NCBI GenBank assembly: GCA_964034945.1
Contig: OZ035962.1
Span: 114,738,335-114,802,334 of the forward strand
From: Chrysopilus asiliformis
Lineage: Eukaryota > Arthropoda > Insecta > Diptera > Rhagionidae
Direction of reading: 5' to 3'
DNA length: 64,000 bases
Position 1 is the stretch's first letter; every line of letters begins with the position of its first letter. Shown here in pieces: positions 43,304 to 54,664 of this stretch. The notes under the pieces are model-generated. The model saw only the letters and a list, made by a program, of their open reading frames with translations, did no database searches and had not been told where the DNA came from. The translations under genes were made by a program, and so were the position numbers.

Positions 43304-44137
43304 ATGGCTCATAACACTCGTGGATCAGTTAGAACAACCATCAGAAGTATAAATAATCAGCAAATAACCTCATCACCGAATATGACTACTTCACCGCTAA
43401 CCACTAACAGTAAGTCAACATTATCACTCACGGAAATCAATTTAAACATCAAAGGACTTGAGGAGTCTCTCGTTAGTATGGTTGACGGAATCAAATCGAT
43501 GATTTATCCTGAAATTAACAAATTATATGAGCTGATCGACAACCAGGTAAAAAATCAACTCTACGACTTGCAAAATAAAATCAATCGTCTTCAAACTGCA
43601 ATAGAAAAATTAGAGATTCCCTCGAATAATAAATCCGTCAACAACAAGGGTCATCGAACTCACAATTTTGTAAGCCCACCACAACGCAACCATCAATCAG
43701 CTGTGAGCGATTCTCCCTCAGCACTGACGCATCAAGTTGACCGTTCAGCAAAAATGCCGATCACACTGTCAACTGTATCTGCTGTTGATGTTCCTCCGTC
43801 CCTGCAAACCGTCACTAGGAAGAGAATGAAATCGTTGTTTATTTCAAATTTTGCTCCTTCTACTACTGCCGTCGATGTTTGCCAGTGGCTTCTTGGTAAA
43901 AATATCCTATCAGCTGACGATGCCAATATCATAAATTGCTACGATCTGTCTGCTCGCCGTCGTTTAAGTAACTCAAACACATTTTCCTCTTTTAAACTGA
44001 CTGTACCTGAACATTGTTTTGACATTCTATCGTCACCATCAAATTGGCCGTTGGATACATTGGTAAAAGAGTTTACCCAACAGAAGTCTAAGGATTTTCG
44101 GTTGAACAAAAATTATGCATCTACTACCAAAACGTAA
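43304..44137 (+). CDS. Non-LTR retrotransposon ORF1 protein, 277 aa
   Basis: RNA-binding chaperone-type protein of the element. Residues about 45-105 form a coiled coil ('INKLYELIDNQV', 'LQNKINRLQTAIEKLEI'). A Ser/Thr/Asn linker follows. Residues 170-265 resemble the RRM-like C-terminal domain of CR1/Jockey ORF1 proteins, with 'SLFISNFAPSTTAVDVCQWL' at the start and 'FKLTVP..CFDILSSPSNWP' later, ending 'LVKEF'. No CCHC zinc knuckles are present. The start is the ATG 47 nt after the estimated element start, in the sequence 'aatATGGctc'. The stop codon overlaps the ORF2 frame by 49 nt. Confidence 0.85.
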   Translation: MAHNTRGSVRTTIRSINNQQITSSPNMTTSPLTTNSKSTLSLTEINLNIKGLEESLVSMVDGIKSMIYPEINKLYELIDNQVKNQLYDLQNKINRLQTAIEKLEIPSNNKSVNNKGHRTHNFVSPPQRNHQSAVSDSPSALTHQVDRSAKMPITLSTVSAVDVPPSLQTVTRKRMKSLFISNFAPSTTAVDVCQWLLGKNILSADDANIINCYDLSARRRLSNSNTFSSFKLTVPEHCFDILSSPSNWPLDTLVKEFTQQKSKDFRLNKNYASTTKT

Positions 44138-46953
44138 ATGGTATCAGAACTAAAACGAACACTCTATACGCAAATACTGCTTGCTCTAATTATGACGTAA
44201 TATGTTTGACGGAGACGTGGCTTCATGTCGGAATTTTTGACGCCGAGCTTTTCGATAGAAACTTTAATATTTTTCGCCGCGACCGCCACTCTACTTTAAA
44301 TGCCCCAGTTGGCGGTGGCATTATTATTGCAGTTCGTTCTAATTTAATGTGTTCGACTGTAGCCGTAGATAACATCACACCCTTCGAAATATTATGTGTG
44401 AAAATAACCTATGCTTCAATGTCAATATACGTAATTGCTGTGTACATCGTGCCTGGTACTCCGGTAGCAACTTTCATTCAACTGACTGACATAATTGAAG
44501 GAATTGTTTCAAAGTGTACTCCCGAGGACGAAATCATCCTTTTGGGTGATTTTAATTTACCTCACTTGACTTGGATGCCTTCTGATGACGAATCTTTTTT
44601 CACCTGTCATCCTACATCTTCGAGCGAAGTCATTATGGTCGACAACTTTACCTCGTTTGGCTTAAAACAACTTAATCCTATCACAAATGGACGTGGTCGT
44701 ATGCTGGATCTCGCGTTCTGCTCCAACGTCACCGATGTCACCGTGGATAAGGCAGTTTTCCCATTACTCAACGAAGTTCCCGATCATCCAGCGCTCCAAG
44801 TTCAACTGAATATAAATCATCCATTCATTTCAAATAAGATCATTAAATATGTTTATAATTTTTCGAAGGCCAATTTTAGTTTAGTAAATAACTATTTGTA
44901 CAATATTGACTGGGAGGGTACAGTTCTAAACGACCGTGATATAGAATCGGCAACCAATACATTTTACCGTTTAATCTTGACTGCCATTGATAAATTTGTA
45001 CCTAGAATAATAAAAAAGGATATTTCTGTCTCCCCTTGTTGGTACGATGATGAGTTACGATATTTACGAAATCGTCGCAACTCCGCTTGGAGAACTTATA
45101 AAAATTCAAACTGTGATAAAGACTATGAAACATACGCTGACGCACGAAAACTTTTTAATTCTTATTATAAGTATATTTATTATTGTTATTTGGAAGAAAC
45201 TAAAGTGAAGATAAAAAATAATCCAAAACAATTCTGGAATTTTGTTAACTCTAAGCGTAAATCTAGTCAATATCCACCTACTTTATTTTATAATAACGTT
45301 CCCAGTGATATACCTTCAGTGATATCGAACTTTTTTAGTGAATATTTTTTAAATTCTTACAATTCTTTACCATGTGATATTGACTATAACTATTTTAGCT
45401 ATTTGACTGGTACCATTAGTACGTCCATCGTGAATGTTGTTATTAACGAAGACATTGTTTCGGATTATTTATCTAAACTTGACAACGATTTCTCTGAGGT
45501 TCCAGATTGTCTTCCCTCAGGATTCCTGCTAAATTGTATGACGTCACTTGTCCGTCCCATAACTTATTTATTTCGCTTGTCGTTTTCGTCCGGGGTTTTC
45601 CCGTCAATGTGGAAACTTTTTTACGTGATACCGGTCCACAAAAAGGGTAAAAAAGAATTAATTGAAAATTACAGGCCGATAGCAAAACTTGCTCCTGTAT
45701 CAAAAGTTTTTGAGTCTATTGTTTGTGAATCTATTACATTCCAATGCAAGTCATTACTTAGTGATAAGCAGCATGGGTTTATTAAAGGCCGTTCCACAGT
45801 AACCAATCTTTTAGAATTCACTAATAAATGCTTGACTGATATGGAAAAAGGTAGACAAGTAGATTGCATTTATACAGACTTCAGCAAAGCGTTTGATAAA
45901 TTGCCTCATAATATTCTCCTTTTCAAGTTAGAAAAAATCGGGTTCTCTCAACTTTTTTTGCGCTGGATTGAATCCTACCTAAAGCAACGATCCTTAAAAG
46001 TTATTTTTAAGTCAGCTCTCTCTGACACCATAGTGGTAACATCTGGAGTACCCCAAGGTAGCCATCTCGGCCCTCTATTATTTAACATTTTTATTAATGA
46101 CATATTTCTTGTTTTAAAAGCAGTGTCAATCCTTGGGTTCGCTGATGACTTGAAATTGTTTCAAACTATTAATAATAATATTGACTGCTTTGCATTACAA
46201 GATAGTATAAATTTTTTCTCTATTTGGTGTAAAAAAAATGGTCTAGTCTTAAATGTAAATAAATGTATAATTGTTTCATTCAGCCATAAAAATAAACCGC
46301 TTTTACATGATTATGTAATTGATGGTTTTAAGGTTGAGAGATCTGATAATATACTCGATTTGGGTGTTTTATTCGATGAAAAACTAAACTTTCTCTTGCA
46401 CATTAATGCAGTTATTAATCGCGCAAATGCACTACTAGGATTCGTTAGACGGTATGCTCGCGAAATATCAGATCCCTATATCTTGAAAGTTTTATATTGC
46501 TCTCTTGTACGTCCTATTTTAGAGTACGCATGTATAGTTTGGATGCCTAGTTACCAAACCCATATCTCCCGTATTGAAGCCATCCAAAAGCGTTTCCTGA
46601 GACTCGCTTTACATAGGTTACCTTGGAACGACTCTAAAATTTTACCCCCTTACGAACAACGTCTGAATCTAATTGACTTATCTTCACTTCGTAAACGTAG
46701 AGAAAATTTTTGTGTGTTATTTGTTTATGATTTATTGTCCAGTAGAATTAACTCAACACATCTGCTTGATTTGGTCAGTATCGATTCTCATCTTCGTACC
46801 AATAGGAACAAACGCTTTATTTATATCGATTACCATAGGACAAATTACGGACGTTTTGAACCTATAGCTAACATGTCAAGGGTTTTTAACGACAATTTTC
46901 ATAAAGTCGACTTTAATATAGATCGTAATGTTTTACGCAATCGCTTATTGTAA
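44089..46953 (+). CDS. Non-LTR retrotransposon ORF2: endonuclease and reverse transcriptase
   Basis: Target-primed reverse transcription enzyme. The open frame starts at 44089 after a stop, in the -1 frame relative to ORF1. APE-type endonuclease motifs follow in order: 'YYQNVNGIRTK' (44122 onward), 'LTETWL', 'LLGDFNLPHLTW' and 'VPDHPALQV'. The reverse transcriptase has 'YRPIAKLAPVSKVFE', 'TDFSKAFDKLPH', 'SGVPQGSHLGPLLFNIFIND' and the catalytic 'FADD'. The C-terminal domain runs to 46953 without stops, about 954 codons in total. No ATG exists in this frame before 44347, which would remove the first endonuclease motifs. A ribosomal frameshift, reinitiation or non-AUG start must be used, or one base has been lost or gained. 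Confidence 0.9.
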
Positions 46954-47055
46954 AATCTACTGTAATTTTAAATTGTCAAATAGTATTCTAATGTAATTTT
47001 TTTTTATCAGTTGGTAAATTGTTACCTGTTGATGTTATAAATAAATAAATATTTA

Positions 47056-48314
47056 GCCCGAAATTCCAGTAATCGTTACGTACAGAATGGTCGCTTTTAC
47101 ACCTTTCTTCTTTTCCCAGCGTGAATCCAGTAAATCCATGCCCTCGCTTTTACATTTGTCTTCCTTGCGCCGTTCTTTTAAAGAATAGTTACACCAATCT
47201 CGGTTACCAATTCTACTGGTAAGATAGTGCTGGTATACCAGATTTTGACAAGCAAGAAAATTAAAATTGCGAAAACCAAACTTTCGAGAAATGATATATT
47301 GCGGCTTATCAATATTTTTTGAGAAAAGGATTTTTGAATGGAATACACATTCTAAATATTACGAGTAGATTTGAGAGGGCAGAGAGTAAATTCGTTCTTT
47401 TCTAGACATTTTAAAGCAAATATTTTGGCAGTCATAATTTGTTGTTTCCTACTCACTAACATTTCGCCTACTGCACTTTTTTACCAGAAATTCGACAGAT
47501 TGCTTACCAAAAAGCTTAGAAGATGGTACACCAGAAATAAAAGTCCCTATGTGAGCGATATTTTTGAAAAACTTTAATAAAATGTTGCATTTGCTGGTTA
47601 TTCCATTTAAACCTTTCGCGCTATCTTCGATGACAGTCTAATAACTCCAATTTTAACATTCTATTAAGCCAGTTGAACAATCTGGAGAAAAAAGATTAGA
47701 ACGGTCAGTGAACAATTTTTCAGTCCACTAAAACATCTTCGAGTTTTTAAATTTATTTGATACCTCAAATATGAGTTTTTTAGTTATATCAACCGACTTC
47801 AAATATTTTGGCAATTATTTATAGCAATGAATCAAATTTTCAAAGTTTTTCGCGCTTGTTTTTCAGTTTAGCGGCTATTTTTACACATCCCATTGTTCAC
47901 TCACTAGATTATATAGGCTCTCTAGTTTTACACCCCTTTCGTTTCTCTAGTTTACAATTAGGAATAATATCAAAATGGGGATATTAATTAGTATTTCGGA
48001 AAACCATTTCGTCGCCATTTTATTCAAGTTCAGCGTTTGTCGTGGAAAACGTCGCAAGAAAGGTGGCTTCTGCAGCGGTAAACAAGTTTCTTGTCCAAAT
48101 TTAAAAGGCCCATTGCGAAAAACTTCATACTCTTAATTATAGAACAGTGAAGTTAATTTTGGGCGAATATTTGGTTAGTAAGCCAGCAGATTTTTTTACC
48201 TAAGTTGTCAGCGAAAGGCATTACGCTGTGGTGGCTCGTGAACTGATTGAGGTTACGTGTCGATTGTCTTACCTTTGCTCACAGAAAAATAAAACTAGCA
48301 AAGCGTCGAATTAA
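47056..48314. other. Intergenic DNA and Ars2 5' region
   Basis: 1.26 kb with no recognisable coding or mobile sequence. The Ars2 promoter must lie in the last few hundred bases; no TATA box is obvious. Confidence 0.5.
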
Positions 48315-51300
48315 ATGGCTGATTCAGATGATGAGTATCAGGGCAAGCGCCGAGATAAATTCCGTGGGGAAAGGAGTGCTGGTGATAGCTACCGGTCGGA
48401 AAGGCGAGATGAACGAAGGCGTGAAGATTGGCCCGAAAGGTAACTGTCAAATTCAAGAGTTTTTATCTAACAGCAGATTTGATTTTATCCTTTCAGGAAT
48501 CCTTTCCGTGGACGAGCGAGGCCAGACTACAGAGACTACCGCGCACCCCGTGACCGGTATTCCCCCGGCAGAGAGCTTCCACCACCAAAAAGGATGCGTC
48601 CTGACTGGGGTAACGACCACATCTTCCTTAGTTTGCAAGTTACACATTTTAATTGAAAACTGTTTTATTAGGTCATGATTCTGGTTATGGGATCTATGGA
48701 TGGGGCCACGAGCACTATCCAATGCACGCTGGACACGCTTTTGGTGGGCTGCCACCCGTTCCCGCACACCCGCGGGAGAATCCTAACAACGCGGATTTGC
48801 AAACACAGCCACCAATGCTAACTTTGAAGCAATTCTTAGACACCCAGGATGATGGAATCTCTGATTCCGAAGTACTTCGTAAATACAGCGAATACAAGTT
48901 GGACTTCAAAAGACAGCAACTGAATGAGTTCTTTGTCGCCCACAAGGACGAGGAATGGTAAGTTAACTCAACAGAAAACGTTATTGGTACCAATTTTAGT
49001 CACACCATGATCCGATCCGACTTCAATCTTGCCCTGGTCTGCGACTTCTAACGGAAGACATCATAAGACTGGCTTTCTATCTTTGGAGAATTACAGTGTG
49101 TTATCGGCTTCAGTTTTTCTGTTTAAATTTTTTTTTGTTTTTCTTTTTTATAGAAAAGACAATTGAGAAAAAATGTTTTAACTAAGTTTTTTCCTACAGC
49201 TTCACTACATGGTCGGCTATAATCGCATTTTATTTAAAAAAAACCATAATGATCGAAATTATTTTTGTTAAAGATCCGCTCACTTAAACACTCGGCGAGC
49301 AATGCCAAGTGTGTTTATAAAAATCGAATCGCGTTTTTAATTGATCGTCCAGCAGATAAAATTACACATTGAAATAAATCGATATGACTAAAAGCAATTT
49401 GAACTTATCGATTATTCAAAATATCTTTAAGAATACAATCATATAAGAAATCTTAAAAAAAACTTTAATAGAATGTCTGCTGAGGTAAGATTTCAGGTAG
49501 AAACCAGTTACTATTTTATCATTTAAGGTTTTTGTTAATTATTTAATTCATAGCAAATCTTATTGGTCAATTATTACTCATAAAAGTTTTTCTATCTATT
49601 TTAGTATGATGTCAGCGACACTATATAATAAAATATATTTTGATAAAACTTAATTTAGAAAAAAATACAATACGTTGTATTTATGCTAAATCAGATGCTA
49701 GAAAAAGTTCTTAAAGTTCGATTTTATTCTAAAATTATTGATTTTCGGAGTAAACTTAAATATTGAAACAAGAAGTTAAACACTTTTAGGAATAATAGTT
49801 TATTTCGGCTTTAAGTTTTCAACGTATCACTATATCATTTGATTAGGCATTTTTTTCCTTTTTTTCACAAATAGGTTCAAGAGCAAGTACCATCCGGAGG
49901 AGTCATTGAAGAGAAAAGAGGAGCAATTTACGTATTTAAATGTAAATAAATTATTTCAAAACGTCAATACTTAAATATTAATATGTTGACCTTTTAATTC
50001 ATTTCAGAATCGAGTGAATGTCTTCTCTGATTTACTAGAAAGTGATATGATAACAAGTGTTTCAGTTGACACTAATCAAACTGAACCTCTGTTGCGTCTC
50101 CTCGACACAGTGGTTATAAAGCTGGAGGGTGGAACAGAAGAAGACTTGAAGATTTTGGATGAAAAACCGCAAGAGTATAAACCGTTTGAATCGAAGCTAT
50201 CAGAAACGAAAAAGGATGAAAAAGATCAGGACGACGACGTAATTATAACTGATGTAAAAGAAAGTGATTCTAAAACTGGAGAAGCCAATGACAACAAAGA
50301 CCCTTCGACAAACAATGAGAAAAAGGATGATCCAGAGGATTTAAGCTGGATAAGTAATATCGCTGGCAAGAACACGAAATTTAAAAAGGACGAGGACGAT
50401 TGGGATACAGATGGTGATGAAGGAATGGTACCGGACGAGATTAAACAGAAAACACCGGAAAGAAAACGTTCAGATTCTGAATCCAGTGATTCTTCAATTA
50501 AATCCGACGTGTAAGTTTTAAATTTTTTTTTCTTTTATCAAAATCATTATTAAATGAATACCTATTGGAAATTTTAGCGAAAAGGAAAAACCTGTCGACA
50601 AAGAGACTGGAGCGGAGAGTCCAAATCATTCGACGGCTATGGAAGTTCACGAAGAAAATGCCGCAGAAGAAAGTCGAGTAACAGAAGATGCACCGACAAA
50701 GGAAGAAAACGTTGAAGCGCCTTCACCGAAAAATAGTGGTGACACGGAAGTAAAGTCGAGCAATGAAGAAGAAGAGGGAAAAACTGACAACAAATCCGAT
50801 GAGATTGACGCGAACAAAACTGAAACAATTGATTTAGATAAGGAAAAAGACCCCGAGATTCCAGAGGAGAAAACTGGTCCAAGAGCACTTCACCGTACAA
50901 GTTCAATCTTCCTGCGCAATTTGGCGCCTACAATTACAAAGGCTGAAATAGAAGCAATTTGCAAAAAATATAACGGCTATTTGAGGGTTGCAATCGCCGA
51001 TCCTCTAGTCGAGCGAAGATGGTTCCGGCGAGGCTGGGTTACATTCAAACGAGACGTTAATATCAAGGAGATTTGCTGGAGCTTGAATAACATTCGATTG
51101 AGAGATTGTGAATTGGGCGCCATAGTGAATCGAGATTTGAGTCGCCGTGTTAGGCCAGTAAATGGGATAACCGCGCACAAGTCGATCGTACGAAGTGATA
51201 TAAAATTGTGTGCTCGTATCGCTCATAATCTTGATCAAAAATCTGGCTTGTGGAGTGATTTCCTTGAAAAAATCGAATCGAACGGCGCGGAATCACAATT

Positions 51301-53014
51301 GAAGGAATTACAAAGCGAAACATTTGGGTTCAAAACAACCAATCCAGTACTGCAAAATATCACCGATTATTTGATTGAAGAAGGCTCGGCTGAAGAAGAC
51401 GAACTATTGGGCCTTTCCGGTAGCGACAACAGAGACTCATCAGATGGCGAACACTTGGACAGAGATCCACAATTGGTTATTGTTCTAGACAAATTAATAT
51501 TATATCTTCGCATTGTACATTCGGTAGATTTTTATAATCACTGTGAGTATCCATACGAGGATGAAATGCCAAATCTGTGTGGAATAATACATGCTCGTGG
51601 ACCGCCACCACAAAATAAAATTAGTAACACCGACATACAGGATTACATTAAGAATTTCGAGACGAAAATGTCTTCCTTTTTGACAAAGAGTGCTCCAATC
51701 GAAGAGGACGAATTAAAAAATCTCGGCTGCAAAAATCCTGAAGCCGAAGTGGAAAAATTCATTCAAGCTAATACTCAGGAATTGGCCAAAGACAAATGGC
51801 TATGTCCGTTGTCTGGTAAAAAATTCAAGGGTCCCGAATTTATTCGCAAGCATATTTTCAATAAGCACAATGAAAAAGTAGATGAAGTACGCAAAGAGGT
51901 GGAATACTTTAATAATTACTTGAAGGATTCGAAGAGGCCTCAATTGCCTGAACATCCCGGAAATGTTAAACGATCCCCAGCTGAGGCAGCTCCCCAAATG
52001 CCGTAAGTATTTTGATTTATAATTAATGCGATGAACGGACTATGATGCGTAGCCATTTTTCATAGTTTTTCATTTCCCAGATATCGAGGTTATCCAGCAT
52101 ACGCACCACCTTATGCGGCCTATGCTCCGCCCATGATTGCCCCGCAAAGGCCACGGGGATTTGGTAATCGAAGGTAAGCACCAGTCGATACCTTCTACTG
52201 ATTGATTCATGATCTCTGTTACACTGGAAGAATTGGCCTAACACTATCCAATTGTGATGGTTAATTTCTTCCCTTTTTGATTAGTTCAATTGTAATAGAT
52301 TTCTTTTAATTTCTTTGCATTTGTTTTAATTGTGTTAAAATAAGAAAAATCGACATCGTGAAATAATTTTACAGAGAATTGCCGTTGGAACATCAACGTC
52401 GTATTATCGGTTACCACGATCTGGATGCACCGCTCAATTTCGATGCTTTTGATTAAAAAATTTAATTTTATTGAATTTAATTTGAACAGATAAATTAAGT
52501 ACACATATAGAAATTTTATAAATCACAAAAAGGAACAAAAGTAAACTTTTTATAGAATATATTAGAGAAGAAAATTCAGGAAAAGTCAAATACGTCTTTT
52601 TTTTCTCTTGCTATGATTATTTTGTCGTTTTTCATTTGAAAGGAAAAAAATCCTTATTGCTTTAGTTATATTTCTATATCAAATTATTAAGATTTATTAT
52701 TTATTCGAAAAAAAAAATCATAGAAAATAATTAAAATGTCATATTGTAGCGATGGAATTTCAATGGAAAATTGTTAATAAATCTTGATTTTGAAATCTTC
52801 AGTTCGTTCTTATGTTATTCTATTATTCTTCCCTTTATTTTAAACCTCCCCCTACCCCACCCCTAAGCCTTAAACCGGACAAACCAATGACATTGAAAAT
52901 AATTTGAATATGTTTTAAATTTTTTTTGTTTACAGAGGGCAAAGTGGTGACTATCGACCAATAATTCACTACCGAGATCTGGACGCTCCTCGAGAACCAG
53001 TTGATTTTTTATAA
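48315..53014 (+). CDS. Ars2: Ars2 / Serrate RNA effector protein
   Basis: Nuclear adaptor that bridges the cap-binding complex to microRNA processing, 3'-end formation and RNA decay. Exons are 48315-48439, 48497-48609, 48672-48957, 49875-49941, 50008-50510, 50578-52002 and 52081-52173, then either 52375-52456 or 52936-53014. All are GT-AG and in phase, giving 897 or 896 aa (human about 870-876). '[20 protein letters not shown]' is the family start. An Arg/Tyr/Pro-rich segment precedes the Ars2 N-terminal domain (about 128-215, '[14 protein letters not shown]', '[19 protein letters not shown]'). A long acidic/Lys disordered region spans 250-460. The RRM-like domain ('[20 protein letters not shown]') covers about 475-555, and the zinc finger '[15 protein letters not shown]...KHIFNKH' about 772-795. 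The C-terminal 'Y-x-DLDAP' tail is the cap-complex-binding leg in the family. Confidence 0.95.
52375..52456 (+). CDS. Ars2: Ars2 alternative terminal exon A
   Basis: The acceptor 'ttttacag' precedes 52375. In the phase left by exon 7 it reads [27 protein letters not shown] then stop. It has its own AATAAA at 52776-52781. It shares 'I-x-Y-x-D-L-D-A-P' with terminal exon B but differs around it, so it looks like a diverged tandem copy. Confidence 0.8.
52936..53014 (+). CDS. Ars2: Ars2 alternative terminal exon B (closer to the family consensus)
   Basis: The acceptor 'gtttacag' precedes 52936. In the same phase it reads [26 protein letters not shown] then stop, close to the usual Y-R-D-L-D-A-P ending of animal Ars2. 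AATAAA at 53244-53249 could end this isoform. Confidence 0.85.
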
Positions 53015-54664
53015 ATATTTTAAATAATATTCTATGTGTCAAAATATCTAAAAACTTAAATTATTTATGTTTTTTCTGTTTTAATTTCTCATAAATATTC
53101 ATAATTGCAAATTACTGCGATGCTTCTATAGTAATTAAGAAAAAATCTTCTTTTTGACCAAAAACTATATGACAGACTTGACTAAAGACGAGTAAACATT
53201 TTTTTTAGAATTTTCACTGTATTGACTGTAATTATAAAATGAAAATAAATTTGCAATGGCATCAATGAAAATTATCTACATCAGTGTATGAATAACTACA
53301 AATTCTTCCCTCTAGTCGTGGTGTGGCGTCTGTGGATTTTCCTATAGGACTGTTAACAGTAAATGATAGGCATTTACAATTTACATTAATAAAATCCCAA
53401 AAAAAGCGGCCCTGCTCACATGAGCTTTTTCTACTGTATTTAACATATTTATAATCAATAATTTACTTATATATTTACCATGTTTTCCGTCGCTTCACGA
53501 AGTAGACAGAATCGGTGAAACACAATTATACGTTTTTAACGGGAAAAGGGATATTTAAGTACCGTTTAACCAATCATTGGTTTAACTAGAATATACGCAA
53601 TCAACCATGGAATTTTTAACAGAAATTCCTGAAAAGTAAAATTCTCTAAAATTGAAAACGTTTGCTATTTTTTTTTACCGCTTAAAAACCCATTTTTTAT
53701 GCATTTTTCAATACTTTTTTATACAAAATAAATTTTGTTTAAAATTTTCACCAGGGACTCTTTCAAAGAAAATACTAAAATTATCTCTAAACAGTCGTTT
53801 TAAGTGCATAAAATAATTTTTTGATAGTAGGCTTATTCACCTTTTCTATTAAAATAGCGGTTGTATTAAAATGATATAAAATAATGGTAAAGTTTTCCCC
53901 GAATCGTGAACACTTTTTCGCGGTTGTAGTAAAATTGAAAATACAATTTCTCTCACATTTTTTTGTTTTCTTCTTTTCGGAAATCACTCCAATCACTGGA
54001 AAACATCACTAAAAGCAAAATTTTTTGAGTCTCTATTAGACTTTATCGTGATTGGATTTAAATCCAATCTGGAAAAAAGTCTAATGGAGTCCATAGATAA
54101 AGTAGCTAAAAATACTAACGTGTATTTTATTGTTGTTTACAAAACTTGAACAAATAATAATTTACGACGGTAACAGCTATTTTAATACCTTTTGTGAATA
54201 CCCTTAATGTTTTTATGCCTTTACAATACATTTTACATTAATCGTTCCAAATCAGTGGAAAACCGAAAAATAACAAAATTACCCACGCCGAATTTCTGTC
54301 GGGTAATTTTTGGTGTCTCGAATCTCGACATGTGGCTTTTGTCACATGTAAAGCGAGCGATCCATCGGAGATGAATGTGTTAGTGAAATGCTCTTGTGTG
54401 GTTGTTGGTTTTTTGAAACCTTGAATTTAAAAGTTATTTTTCGCCGTAAATTGTGCTCATTTTAATTTTAACTTCGACTATAAAAACGTAGTTTTGCATA
54501 GTGTTTCTGGTCCAAATAGTGAAAAAGGTTTTTTTAAATTGAACTGCGAAAGATCAATTTGGTTTGCAAAAAGTGTTTTCTTTAAAGAATGACGTTTCGC
54601 GATAAAAATGGTGGCGCTCAATAATTTCTTTCCTATTCGAGATTAGGCGGCAATTTCGTGAAAC
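53015..54664. other. Ars2 3' UTR, intergenic DNA and mip120 promoter
   Basis: 1.65 kb of AT-rich sequence. AATAAA at 53244 belongs to Ars2. About 70 bp before the mip120 ATG, 'gtttcgcgataaaa' resembles an E2F-type site. No TATA box or other gene is visible. Confidence 0.5.

Larger units (their letters stand above)
43257..47055 (+). mobile_element. Non-LTR retrotransposon, Jockey/CR1-like, near full length
   Basis: About 3.8 kb with ORF1 (43304-44137), a reverse-transcriptase ORF2 (open from 44089 to 46953), a roughly 100-bp 3' UTR and a short 'aaataaataaat' tail ending near 47055. It inserted just after the 3' end of the 53-aa repeat gene, same strand. The 5' boundary is uncertain because I could not identify a target-site duplication. 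Both frames are free of internal stops, implying a young copy. Confidence 0.92.

Noticed and set aside
47371..47577. 68-codon open frame between the retrotransposon and Ars2
   Set aside because: Short, without homology that I can see, and composition typical of AT-rich intergenic DNA.
48247..48678. 143-codon open frame over the Ars2 start
   Set aside because: It reads Ars2 exons 1-2 and the introns between in the wrong frame.
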